From contig CAAGIR010000261.1 in assembly GCA_900769975.1 (NCBI GenBank), forward strand, positions 1 through 43,869: a DNA stretch of 43,869 nucleotides, written 5' to 3'. Below are positions 1 to 8,228 of this stretch, piece after piece. How positions within the stretch are numbered: position 1 is the stretch's first letter; the number at the start of each line of letters is the position of its first letter. The notes below the pieces were generated by a model, which was not told the DNA's origin, did not search any database, and was given only the letters and a program-made list of their open reading frames with translations. This stretch comes from Spirochaetia bacterium. GTDB taxonomy: Bacteria > Spirochaetota > Spirochaetia > Treponematales > Treponemataceae. A program made the translations under genes and the position numbers.

Positions 1-102
1 CGGCAGGGCTACGGATATCCCGATGATGACTATTTTTTCCTCAAGCTCTTTGATGCTTCAAGAAAAGTTTATATCAGAAATCAGAAATCACACAAAATTT
101 AG
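1..102 (+). CDS. C-terminal tail of a probable IS transposase (partial)
   Basis: An open frame enters from the left edge and ends at TAG 100-102, giving the last 33 residues (ending RNQKSHKI). The tail alone does not identify a family. I call it a transposase because its stop codon lies inside a 30-nt sequence that recurs, inverted, at the right end of the window just before another start codon, the usual layout of IS ends. It could instead be an unrelated gene disrupted beside an IS. Confidence 0.4.
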   Translation, partial: RQGYGYPDDDYFFLKLFDASRKVYIRNQKSHKI

Positions 103-115
103 GATTGAGCCAAAA
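86..115. repeat. Right terminal inverted repeat of an insertion sequence
   Basis: Positions 86-115 match the reverse complement of 43752-43781 in 26 of 30 positions. The shared blocks are AATCACACAAAA and GATTGAGCCAAAA-like. This marks the right end of the IS entering from the left. Secretin gene sequence begins within about 80 nt, so the IS sits directly against the secretion cluster. Confidence 0.7.
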
Positions 116-196
116 AAATGAAAAAAAATTAAAAAATTTTTGAAAATTTTGGTAAAAATCGTAACGTTTATACCATTTTATATATGGAGGTTAATC

Positions 197-1987
197 TTGG
201 GTATGTCTTGTTTGGCTGGGCAAAAAAATTTGAAACATGGTCTGATTTGTTTCCTGCTGATTTGCTGTTGTTCTTTGACGGCAGTTGCAAAGGAAGCGTT
301 TTTCAGTTGGGATTTTTCTGATTGTGAGATTAAGGATATCTTGTATGCGATAAGTCTTGATTCTGGTATTTCAATTTATGCTGATGATACTGTCAGTGGT
401 AAGGGTGATTTGAAATTTGCTGGAAAGGATTTTGAGGATGCTTTCGATTCTTTTTTGGTGGCTAACAGGCTGTTTGTACAAAAGAATGAGAATTTGTGGG
501 TTGTGAGCCGGTTTAGAATGTTTTGCGAAAATGGTTTGTTTTATGTAGATGCTTACGATATGACGCCTTCTGAGATTTTGGATAAGGTCTGCGAAAGATT
601 GGAATGTGTTGTGACGTTTGATAATCTGCCTGGGCAAAGAATTTCGGTGCATTTTAATGGTGTTGAAGAATCAGCAATTCTGGAGAGTTTGGCGAAGCGT
701 TTTGGTAGTTATTCAGTTTCTAAGAACAATCTGGGATATCATTTTGAAAAGAAAAACAGCGTGCAAACTATGGAAATTTTTGAAGGTTTTGTTGAAGTGG
801 AATGTGAAGGTGAAATTTTTTCGGTGAATGTGAGGGATGGAAAATTTTCTGATGTTGTTGAAAAATTATTTGCTTTGGATTCTGCTTTGGGTAATCGAAG
901 AAGTTTTTGTTTTCTTAGTAGCGGGGATGTTTCTATAAAAAGGTCTTGTTTTCTCGGTTATGATTTTAAAGACACTTTGAAAAAGATTTGTGCCCAAAAC
1001 GGATATTCGTTTGTATGTGAAGATGAAGTTTTTTATCTTTTTGCTGAAAATAATTCGAGAAATGAGTTGATTTATGGTGAACGACGCTGGGAAAAATTTT
1101 CGCTCAATTTTACAAAAGCCCAGGATTTTCTTCCATTTTTGAATAAGAAAAATGGAAGTCTGGAAACGATGGTTTTGCCTGACGGTTATTCTTTTTTATG
1201 TTGTGTAAGTAATAAAGAAAAAAATGTTGTGCAGGAATTGATAGATGAAGTTGATATTGAAATAGAAAATTTCTTGATAAGTCTGAAGTTTTTGAAGCCT
1301 GAAGAAATTATGGAATATCTTCCGCCTGAAACTGACAAAAAGGCTATTTATCTGGCTGATAACAATTCGAAATTATATTTTCGTGGAACTAAAAGTGCTT
1401 TTGAAAAACTTCAGAAACAAATTGAAATATGTGATCAGCCTGTAAAGCGGCTTAGTTATGATTTATTGATTTTGCAATATGACGATACAGAACAGAACAA
1501 TTGGGCGTCATCTTTGGAAATTGGAAAAATGAAATATGGTGACAGAAATGGTTTTGGGGTGACGCTTGGAAGTGTGGTGGATTTTAATCTGAATGTTGTG
1601 ACGAGTTTTGGGTTGGGATTTGCGCTTGATTTGCAAAATTCTATAGAAGAAAACAGAACAAAAGTTTTTGCTGACACAACTTTGCATGGTGTGTCAGGCA
1701 AGAAAATTAGTTTTCAAAGTACAAATACGTACAGATATAGGGACAATAATGTGGATCCTGAAACTGGAAAACCTGTCTATTCAGGAATTACAAAAGAAAT
1801 TTCTTCTGGTATAAAACTTGAAATTCAGGGGTGGATAAGCGGCGACGGAATGATTACAAGTTCTGTTGTGGCATCTGTGTCACGTCAAGGGGTGGATACT
1901 AGTTCGACGACTGGAAATCCGCCGCCAACTTCTGAAAAAATGGTAACTACTGAAGTGCGAAGTAAAAGCGGGGAACCTATTGTGTAG
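197..1987 (+). pseudogene. gspD: Secretin GspD-like, N-terminal part up to an in-frame TAG
   Basis: This is an outer-membrane secretin of the type II secretion/type IV pilus superfamily, the multimeric exit channel. The start is probably TTG 197 or ATG 203, because GGAGG lies at 186-190; the frame stays open upstream to TTG 140 but without a ribosome site there. A signal peptide follows (LICFLLICCCSLTAVA, cut before KEAF). Three repeated STN/N0-like modules lead to an N-domain near LKFLKPEEIMEYL and then the beta-rich secretin domain from about GFGVTLGSVVDF. Translation stops at TAG 1985-1987 right after GEPIV, inside the conserved GEPIV-L-xGL motif of secretins. The same frame continues as recognisable secretin. 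It is either a recent pseudogene, a sequencing error, or needs stop-codon readthrough. It heads the gspDEFG cluster. Confidence 0.8.
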
Positions 1988-2245
1988 AGCGGACTTGTTA
2001 TGGAGGCTGAAAGTAACCAGGTTAAACGTGTGCCTTTTATTTCGAAAATCCCGTTAATCGGAAATTTATTTAAATCTAAAGAAAAGAATAAGGAAAAATC
2101 GCAGATGGTGATTTATCTTGTTCCGCATTATGAAAATGATAGAAATGGTGCGGATAATCAGGAAAAAGGAGCTGGAATTTATGATGAAAAATGGGTTAAT
2201 GCGAGAATTGAAAGTTTTTACAAAAAATGCGGAATGACAAAATAA
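1988..2245 (+). pseudogene. gspD: Secretin C-terminal part, same frame after the TAG
   Basis: The frame of the upstream secretin continues without shift: SGLVMEAESNQV, then VPFISKIPLIGNLFKSK, then SQMVIYLVPH. These match the last conserved block of secretins (GGL...VPLLGDIPLLGNLF...L.IFLTP). An ATG at 2000 could start a free-standing peptide, but it has no ribosome site and would lack a signal peptide. This block is therefore best read as the severed end of the same gene. A single TTG-to-TAG change would explain the break, since Leu is the usual residue there. Confidence 0.8.
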
Positions 2246-2275
2246 TTCAAACTTATATGCTTATATGGGAGATGT

Positions 2276-3775
2276 ATGAAAAACGGAAAATTTGATTTTA
2301 GGCTGACGCCTGCGTATTGTATTTATAATAAAGTGGCAGTTGTGGAGCAGCATGGTGCGGAAATTATCTTTATTGTTGAAAATCTGGATAATCTGGTTTT
2401 ACGAAAAAGGCTTGAAAATGCGTTTAGTGATTATTTGAAGGAAATCTGCAACGAAAATGATTGTCCTGAAAATTATAAAAAGAAAATGAAAGTGAGTTTT
2501 CTGGAAGGTTCGCAGGAAGAAATCAGAAGGCATATTTCTCGATTATATCAGGTATATCAGGCGGATGTAAATCAGAATGTGTATGCGGATAATTCAGAAA
2601 TAGCGGACGAAAAATATGACAGTATGGGTGAAAAAGTTGTAAAGGCGGAAGGCGATGCGGCGGCTGTCATTTTGCTGGACAGTATTATTTCGGAGGCAAG
2701 AAAACGGCATGCAAGTGATATTCATATAGAAAAAAATGCTGTGCGATTTAGGATTAACGGGCTTTTGGAGGATTATTCTCAACTTGATTCTGATAAGACT
2801 AATGAATTACTCGGGCGGATTAAAATTCTGGCAGGAATGAATGTTATCGAAAAAAGAAAAAGTCAGGATGGAAGGTTTTCTTATGGGGAAAATTTTCCTG
2901 TTTTTATACGTGTTTCTACTGTTCCTGTTTTTAGTTCCAGATTTGAAAGTTGTGAATCTGTTGTAATGCGTTTGCTGGATACCAGAAATTTGCCTTTGAA
3001 ACTGGATGCTTTGGGCTTTAATGATAATCAGCTTGAAAAAATTAGAAATCTGGAAAATGAAAAAAATGGATTGGTACTTGTTTGCGGTGCGACTGGTTCT
3101 GGAAAATCTACGACAATTGCATCTGTGTTGTCTGAAATTCAAAAAAAGGGTGACAGGAAGCTCAAAATCATAAGTCTGGAAGATCCGCCTGAATATTTGA
3201 TTGATGGTGTCTGTCAAATTCAAATTGATAGCAAAAATAATCATTCTTATGAAGATGCGTTGAATCATATTTTCAGACAAGATCCTGATGTAATTGTTAT
3301 TGGTGAAATAAGAGATGAATTGAGTGCGGCGGCAGCTTTGAAAGCTTCTTTGACAGGGCATCTTGTGTTTGCAACTCTTCATTGTGGAAGTGTCGGTGAG
3401 TCTTTGCTTCGGCTGGAAAATTTGAATTTGAACAGAAATCTGGTTTGTTCTGTTTTGAGGGGTGTGATTTGTCAGTCTTTGAGTTTTAAAGATAAAAAAA
3501 GAACTTTGTATGCTGATGTGTCTTTTCCTTGTGAAAATTTTGCTGAAAAAATGAAACCTTATTTTTCAGAAACGCAGATTGATAAACTGTTTTTACATTT
3601 TACGAATTTTTCTGATATTTTGGGCGAAACATTAAATTATATGCGTTCAAGATATTCTGAAGAAATGGGCAAGGATGATAAATCAAAACAGGAATTTTAT
3701 GAAAATATGATGAAACATAAGATTTTTCTTGGAGGTGGTTACAATGCTAAGAGAATTCGTAAAAGAATTGGCTGA
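2276..3775 (+). CDS. gspE: Type II secretion ATPase GspE-like
   Basis: This is the cytoplasmic hexameric ATPase that powers pseudopilus assembly. The 499-aa protein has an N-terminal docking-type region (about 1-115). The secretion ATPase core follows: Walker A GATGSGKST (271-279), Asp box LEDPPEY, Walker B region DVIVIGEIRD with Glu344, and the His box GHLVFATLH. The Cys4 zinc module found in many GspE/PilB proteins between Walker B and the C terminus is missing, as in compact or divergent members. ATG 2276 has a GGAG-type site (ATGGGAGATGT) just upstream. It lies 30 nt after the secretin and overlaps gspF by 32 nt, so the genes are probably co-transcribed. Confidence 0.9.
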   Translation: MKNGKFDFRLTPAYCIYNKVAVVEQHGAEIIFIVENLDNLVLRKRLENAFSDYLKEICNENDCPENYKKKMKVSFLEGSQEEIRRHISRLYQVYQADVNQNVYADNSEIADEKYDSMGEKVVKAEGDAAAVILLDSIISEARKRHASDIHIEKNAVRFRINGLLEDYSQLDSDKTNELLGRIKILAGMNVIEKRKSQDGRFSYGENFPVFIRVSTVPVFSSRFESCESVVMRLLDTRNLPLKLDALGFNDNQLEKIRNLENEKNGLVLVCGATGSGKSTTIASVLSEIQKKGDRKLKIISLEDPPEYLIDGVCQIQIDSKNNHSYEDALNHIFRQDPDVIVIGEIRDELSAAAALKASLTGHLVFATLHCGSVGESLLRLENLNLNRNLVCSVLRGVICQSLSFKDKKRTLYADVSFPCENFAEKMKPYFSETQIDKLFLHFTNFSDILGETLNYMRSRYSEEMGKDDKSKQEFYENMMKHKIFLGGGYNAKRIRKRIG

Positions 3776-4649
3776 TGTTTATGTTGATTCTGCGTTGTCG
3801 CTGTCGGAAAGTCTTCAAATTCTGGCATTAAAAAAGAAAAAATTGTTTAACGGGAAAAATAATGTAATAAAAAAGGCGGCTGTGGAATTGTTGAGATTGC
3901 TTGAAGAAGGAAATTCAATTTCTCTGGCGTTTAAGTGTTGTCCTTATATTTTTTTTGATGAAAAATTTGTGGCTTTTATTGAATTGGGTGAAAAAACTGG
4001 CGATTTGAAAAAAACAATTTCATTTTTGAATAATAAGCTCGAACGGAAAAGGGAATGCAGAACAAAAATAATTGAAGCGTCTGTTTATCCGATTTTTGTG
4101 ATTTGTCTTGCTGTTGTGATGGCTTTATTTTTGATTCGGTTTAACAGCCAGGTGGACAGTTTTTTTATGTATAAAATGATTTTTCTGCTGATTTTGGCGT
4201 GTTGTGGCATTTTTCTGGTGATTTTTCAATTTCTTAAAGAAAACAAATTATATGAAGCGTTTCTTGCTATGGATTTTTTGATGAATTCTGGAAGTAATGT
4301 GTCTGCGGCAATAGAAATGGCGGAACATATTGTGGGTATTAATTCTAAAATCGGAAAAAAACTATATGAAGCAAAAGAAAAACTGGAATACGGTATGAAT
4401 TATTCTCAGGCTTTTGATTTTGGGGAAAAGTTTGAAGACGCTTTTTATTTTGCAGAGAAGACTGGGGACAAAAAAAAGGTGTTTTATTGTCTTTCGCAAG
4501 TGATTTTAAAAAAAAATGAAAAGAAAAGGAAGTTTTGCCTGGCACTTGTGGAGCCTTTGTTTTTGGTGATTACAGGTTTTTTTATTCTAGGAATTGTCAT
4601 TAATGTTTTTCTACCGATTTTTTCGGATTTCAGTATGTTTGATTTTTGA
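3744..4649 (+). CDS. gspF: Inner-membrane platform protein GspF-like (short)
   Basis: This is the polytopic platform protein of type II secretion and type IV pilus systems that couples the ATPase to pseudopilin assembly. Two T2SSF-type halves are visible. The first has SLSESLQIL, then EKTGDLKKTISFL and a membrane segment (VYPIFVICLAVVMALFLI). The second has MNSGSNVSAAIEMA, then AEKTGDKKKVFYCL and a final segment (LFLVITGFFILGIVINVFLPIF). At 301 aa it is about 100 residues shorter than usual GspF, mostly at the N terminus. The start is ATG 3744 with GGAGG at 3731-3735; the longer frame opens at TTG 3729, upstream of the ribosome site. Confidence 0.87.
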   Translation: MLREFVKELADVYVDSALSLSESLQILALKKKKLFNGKNNVIKKAAVELLRLLEEGNSISLAFKCCPYIFFDEKFVAFIELGEKTGDLKKTISFLNNKLERKRECRTKIIEASVYPIFVICLAVVMALFLIRFNSQVDSFFMYKMIFLLILACCGIFLVIFQFLKENKLYEAFLAMDFLMNSGSNVSAAIEMAEHIVGINSKIGKKLYEAKEKLEYGMNYSQAFDFGEKFEDAFYFAEKTGDKKKVFYCLSQVILKKNEKKRKFCLALVEPLFLVITGFFILGIVINVFLPIFSDFSMFDF

Positions 4650-4663
4650 AATTTTGGTGAGGA

Positions 4664-4778
4664 GGATTGCGCCAAGAATTGCGGCAAGGGATGAGAGGAT
4701 CGCGTCAAGTGGGGGGTGCGGTGCGTGACAAGAGTGCATGGATTGCGTCAAGTGGGGTGAGGATTGCGGCAAGTGGGG
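4664..4778 (+). repeat. Imperfect G-rich repeat array between gspF and gspG
   Basis: The clearest copies of GGATTGCGTCAAGTGGGG are 4697-4714 (GGATCGCGTCAAGTGGGG), 4740-4757 and 4761-4778 (GCGGCAAG variant). Shorter degenerate copies lie at 4664-4676 and 4677-4690. The stretch is visibly richer in G and C than the surrounding genes and carries no convincing start with a ribosome site. It occupies most of the 220-nt gap inside an otherwise tightly packed operon. Function unknown. Confidence 0.75.
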
Positions 4779-4869
4779 TGCAGTGTTCAAAGTTGTAGGA
4801 ATGGGTTTAAGGGTGATTTTTTTGTTTGAATATTTGCGTTGCAAATGAAATTAATTTTTGGAGGAAAAA

Positions 4870-5388
4870 ATGAAGGATTGGTTTAAGAGGTTTATTTGTT
4901 TTTTGAAAAAAAGGTTTGTTATGAAAAGGGTGAGCGGATTTACTTTTGTTGAGACGCTTTCTGTACTTGCAATCGGGGCTGTTTTGTCTACGGGGACTGT
5001 CGTATCGACTACAAAATTGATTGAATTATCAAAAAAAACGGCGGCTCGCAGTCAGATTAATCAGTTTTCGTCGGCTTTGCAGTCTTATTTTCTTGATTGC
5101 GGGAGATTTCCTACATCTGAACAGGGATTAAATGCTTTATGGGAAAAACCGTCTGTTTATCCTGTTCCTGATAATTGGGATGGTCCGTATCTTGAAAAAA
5201 AGCCTGGCTGTGATCCTTGGGGAAGTAATTATAAATATGTAAGTGCTGAAAGTGAAAAACTGCCTGTGGGGGTGCCGTCGCAATTGCCGTATGTGGTTGT
5301 GTGTTTTGGTGCTGATGGGCAGGAAGATACAAAAATGATAAAAGGTATTTTTGAAAATGAGGGGGATGATATTGTTTCCTGGAAGTAA
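4870..5388 (+). CDS. gspG: Major pseudopilin GspG
   Basis: This is the major pseudopilin that builds the periplasmic pseudopilus. The protein has a basic leader, a prepilin peptidase site at G23/F24 (RVSG|FTFVETL) and the conserved Glu at +5 of the mature protein. A hydrophobic helix follows, then the GspG signature: GRFPTSEQGLNAL, NWDGPYLEKKPG, CDPWGSNYKY and a C-terminal FGADGQ. ATG 4870 has GGAGG at 4860-4864. An internal ATG at 4921 would give the more usual six-residue leader but lacks a ribosome site. No prepilin peptidase gene is present in the window, so processing must be supplied from elsewhere. Confidence 0.93.
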   Translation: MKDWFKRFICFLKKRFVMKRVSGFTFVETLSVLAIGAVLSTGTVVSTTKLIELSKKTAARSQINQFSSALQSYFLDCGRFPTSEQGLNALWEKPSVYPVPDNWDGPYLEKKPGCDPWGSNYKYVSAESEKLPVGVPSQLPYVVVCFGADGQEDTKMIKGIFENEGDDIVSWK

Positions 5389-5575
5389 TAACGCTCTGTT
5401 TTTTGTGATTTGTTTTGGACTTTGTCTGCAAGCTGGAACGGAATTAATTCGTGTGGAAAAATCGAACAGACTTGCCTTTTTGAAAAAGAAGAAAACATAT
5501 GTTGAATCGGTCATTTCCGAGAAAAATTGTTTTTCGGTGGATAATAAACTTTCTTTTGGTGAAGTGGATGATTAG
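5366..5575 (+). CDS. Small membrane protein in the secretion cluster, unknown
   Basis: This 69-aa frame overlaps the gspG end by 23 nt. It begins MILFPGSNN, then has one hydrophobic segment (ALFFVICFGLCLQAG) and a charged tail (ELIRVEKSNRLAFLKKKK). Size and position suggest a reduced minor pseudopilin or accessory subunit such as GspH/GspI, but the +5 Glu of pseudopilins is absent. The start is uncertain: ATG 5357 and ATG 5366 are both possible, and the G-run at 5361-5365 touches the second. It is kept because coding continues seamlessly between neighbours and the topology fits. Confidence 0.5.
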   Translation: MILFPGSNNALFFVICFGLCLQAGTELIRVEKSNRLAFLKKKKTYVESVISEKNCFSVDNKLSFGEVDD

Positions 5576-5605
5576 TGTGATTTGAATCAATTTTAAGGTG
5601 TGATT

Positions 5606-5998
5606 ATGAAATTAATACATGTTGTTTGTATGCTCATTGTAATGAGTATTTTTGCGTCATCATTCTATTCTGGTATTTCTAATGTTAGAAAGTTATCAAA
5701 AGAAATTAATGAAATGCAAATGCAGGTTGATTCTCTTTTGTTTATTTCTGAAAGTTTTAGGAATACGTGTGAGGGTAAAGGTTTTTCTTCGTTTGTGGAA
5801 TGGCAAAAGTGTTGCAAACAGATGTGGCAGCTGGAATACATTGCGTGGAGTGAAGCTGATGATTTTATGAAAGACGATGTAATTGATGATTTTACACAAA
5901 ACAGTGATGAATATGGAAATTATCATCAAGGGACGCTTATGTATGGGAAATGGATAGGACGTTATGGTGAAGGAGAAGTGTTTTGCAGAATAAAATAA
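5606..5998 (+). CDS. Single-pass membrane protein in the secretion cluster, unknown
   Basis: The 130-aa product has an N-terminal membrane helix (VVCMLIVMSIFASSFYSG), a short coiled-coil-like stretch (VRKLSKEINEMQMQVDSLL) and a Cys- and Trp-containing periplasmic domain. The layout resembles minor pseudopilins (GspJ/GspH) or GspM-like assembly proteins. I see no prepilin cleavage motif and do not recognise a family. ATG 5606 is preceded by AAGGTG at 5595-5600. The stop lies inside the next gene, suggesting coupled translation. Confidence 0.65.
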   Translation: MKLIHVVCMLIVMSIFASSFYSGISNVRKLSKEINEMQMQVDSLLFISESFRNTCEGKGFSSFVEWQKCCKQMWQLEYIAWSEADDFMKDDVIDDFTQNSDEYGNYHQGTLMYGKWIGRYGEGEVFCRIK

Positions 5999-7233
5999 AA
6001 TCTGATGATTATGAAAACTACAAATTTGCATTACCTTTGAGGTTTTTGTTTGGAAGGAAAAAAGACAGGTTTATTCTGGAAGAACTTCAAAAAAGACATC
6101 CTCGTTTTTCAAACAAATGCTGTATTGATTCAAAATTGTTTTTATCTAAAGGTAAAATCAATGCTGATGTTATCGTGATGAATAAAAGTAAACTGGCGGA
6201 ATATTATAAAAGGCTTGGAAATTCTGTTTCTGGTTTTGCTTTTGAAGGGATGCGTCACAAATGGTTTTATAATAAGAAATTTTTTCTGGGTGTTTTGGGT
6301 TTTGTTTTTTCTTTATGTGTTTTGGTTGTGATTTTTGAAACTAAGAAAAATATTGAGAAAAATCGGAATGAAAATGTTCAAAAAGAAAATGTTGAAAACG
6401 TTTTGTATTTGCAGGCAGAAACAAAAACTGGTGAAATTGATTTTGAAATGGTGAAAGCTGATAATAATGAACAACTTAATGCTTTTTTTGGATGTTTTTT
6501 AGAAAAGGAAGGAAAAATCGGAAATCTGGAAATTATTTTGCAGAATGAAAAGTTTAAGTTTTTGTCTGATGTAAAAAATATGTTTCCCGAAGATTTTGCT
6601 AAGGATAACAGGTTTTTGGTTTCTTCTGTGAACTATGAAAATGCTATGCCGTTGATGAATGTTTCATTTGATCAGAATCTGAAGATAATCAGCAAGGAAG
6701 AAATTAATCTGAAAAATGACTCGATAATCAATGTTCAAAGTGAAATTCGTAATCATCTTCTCTTAAATAAGGTTGATTTAATAGAAGAAAATAGGAAAAT
6801 TGATGATTCGGAGATTATTTTTCGATTTGCTGCAAAATCAATTAAATCGCTGTTTGAAGGGATTTCGGAAATTCTGGAAAGAAATCATTATCTTGTTTCT
6901 CATCTGAAAGTGAAAGTTAATCAGAATGAAACTTTTTACTTGGAAATGACATTTCAAAAAAGTATGAATTCTGAGGTTTTTCTTGATATTAACGAAATTT
7001 CAAATCATGAAGAGCTTTTTTTGGGGTTTTTCGAAAATAAGGATGTTTCTAAATCGGAAAAAAATCCTGCTGCGAAAAATCTTGAAAATGAGAAAAAGCA
7101 AATTAAAAAAGATTTAGGTTTGAATTCACACTATAAAAAAATTGGTGAAGTGAAAAAGGAGAATAATACAACAATTATTTTCTATAAAACAGAGGAAGGA
7201 AAAATCATTCAAAGTGAAATTGAAGGTAACTGA
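5983..7233 (+). CDS. Bitopic inner-membrane protein, GspL/PilN-like position
   Basis: The 416-aa protein has about 90 cytoplasmic residues with a basic FLFGRKKDRF patch and one membrane helix (FFLGVLGFVFSLCVLVVIFE, about 99-118). A long, Lys/Glu/Asn-rich periplasmic part follows. This is the topology of GspL/GspM or PilN/PilO linkers that tie the ATPase to the pseudopilus. Sequence similarity is not obvious, so the role is inferred from position and topology. TTG 5983 is the likely start: AGGAG at 5970-5974 is well spaced, and it overlaps the preceding stop by 16 nt. The region near residues 360-380 is very Lys/Asn/Glu-rich and probably disordered. Confidence 0.7.
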   Translation: MQNKIKSDDYENYKFALPLRFLFGRKKDRFILEELQKRHPRFSNKCCIDSKLFLSKGKINADVIVMNKSKLAEYYKRLGNSVSGFAFEGMRHKWFYNKKFFLGVLGFVFSLCVLVVIFETKKNIEKNRNENVQKENVENVLYLQAETKTGEIDFEMVKADNNEQLNAFFGCFLEKEGKIGNLEIILQNEKFKFLSDVKNMFPEDFAKDNRFLVSSVNYENAMPLMNVSFDQNLKIISKEEINLKNDSIINVQSEIRNHLLLNKVDLIEENRKIDDSEIIFRFAAKSIKSLFEGISEILERNHYLVSHLKVKVNQNETFYLEMTFQKSMNSEVFLDINEISNHEELFLGFFENKDVSKSEKNPAAKNLENEKKQIKKDLGLNSHYKKIGEVKKENNTTIIFYKTEEGKIIQSEIEGN

Positions 7234-7234
7234 T

Positions 7235-7720
7235 ATGAAAAAAAATGTGTATATCGTTTTTGCGTTTTTATTGTTTACAAGTTGTTCATCAATACCAAAA
7301 GTGAAAGGTAATGGAAAATTGTGTGGTTTTGTTACTGATAATAATAATTGTCCAGTGGCAGAAGCGATTATTGGAGCAAGAAAAAAAGGAGGTGTGTGGA
7401 AATATGTTCTGACAAATGCTAACGGAATGTTTGTTTTCGATAATGAAACTTTTGGAGAATATGAAATTTCTGCGAAGAAAAATTATTTTGTTGAATATAT
7501 CCAGAAGGATGTCAATTTTTGTGAAAGAAATAAAATATTTTGCATTCAATTACAAACGATAAATGATGCTTGTGATGAAATCGAAGAAAATATTTTATGT
7601 GAAGAATATGATTCGGCTTTGAATCTGATAGAAAAAATTGTTGTAGGAAAACAAAGTCCGATTCACAAATTATTAGATGAATATAAATCAATTATTAAAG
7701 AGGCTCATTATGAAGAATAA
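7235..7720 (+). CDS. Lipoprotein with carboxypeptidase-regulatory-like beta-sandwich
   Basis: The product is about 161 aa with a lipoprotein signal (FAFLLFTSC, Cys as lipidated residue). A compact domain reads GFVTDNNNCPVAEAIIGA...TNANGMFVFDNETFGEYEISAKK, the pattern of CarboxypepD_reg-like/transthyretin-fold domains. A short helical tail follows. ATG 7235 begins one base after the previous stop; the longer frame from GTG 7214 would add seven residues before the signal and is unlikely. A lipoprotein here could serve as a pilotin-like partner for the secretin, but nothing in the sequence proves that. Confidence 0.72.
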   Translation: MKKNVYIVFAFLLFTSCSSIPKVKGNGKLCGFVTDNNNCPVAEAIIGARKKGGVWKYVLTNANGMFVFDNETFGEYEISAKKNYFVEYIQKDVNFCERNKIFCIQLQTINDACDEIEENILCEEYDSALNLIEKIVVGKQSPIHKLLDEYKSIIKEAHYEE

Positions 7721-8177
7721 ATTTCTAATATCAGAGGGTTTTGTTTCTGTGTGTAAAGTGGTGTCGATTTTTTTATTTTTCAATGTGGTTGTTTGTTCGT
7801 GTTATGCAAGCGGTAAAAAAGGAACTCTTCCATATTTTGTTGATGGAAAAATTAATGTTGATTCTGAAAATTCAAAGATTTGTAGTGTTGATTTATTGTT
7901 TAGAAATAAGAGCTATAAAGTTGTTGTGGAATATACTGCTGTATTTTTTTTATTTGATAGTGAAGGCGAAATTTATTCAAAATACAATAACAATGTTGTT
8001 CTGGCTATAAATAGTAAAATTCAACCTGATGAAGTTTTTGAATGTGAAGTAAATCTTGATGAATATTTTGCTACTGATTGCGGTGATTCTTTTTCTTTGG
8101 ATTATCTTTATGTGAGTCAAATTAAATATGAAGATGGAACAGTTTGGAAAGATCCGTATGGTTTGCTCGCTTATTAA
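7710..8177 (+). CDS. Exported protein of unknown function
   Basis: The product is about 155 aa. It has a long N-terminal export signal with a possible lipobox (FFNVVVCSCYAS) and a beta-rich body including DLLFRNKSYKVVVEYTAVFFLFD and KIQPDEVFECEVNLDEYF. The start is ATG 7710, with AAAGAGG at 7697-7703, overlapping the upstream stop by 11 nt. An in-frame ATG at 7677 would put charged residues before the signal. I do not recognise the family. It closes the run of overlapping genes that begins at gspE. Confidence 0.65.
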   Translation: MKNKFLISEGFVSVCKVVSIFLFFNVVVCSCYASGKKGTLPYFVDGKINVDSENSKICSVDLLFRNKSYKVVVEYTAVFFLFDSEGEIYSKYNNNVVLAINSKIQPDEVFECEVNLDEYFATDCGDSFSLDYLYVSQIKYEDGTVWKDPYGLLAY

Positions 8178-8228
8178 GTTCTTATTTCTACGTTTTAATG
8201 ATGAGATATTATTTTTCGGGAGTTTAAT

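Noticed and set aside
140..196. Secretin start at TTG 140, giving the longest frame
   Set aside because: No ribosome site precedes it, while GGAGG at 186-190 fits TTG 197/ATG 203, and the signal peptide begins just after.
2807..3382. 191-aa minus-strand open frame
   Set aside because: It lies wholly opposite the well-supported gspE ATPase core and has no ribosome site or recognisable motif; it mirrors the AT-rich codons of gspE.
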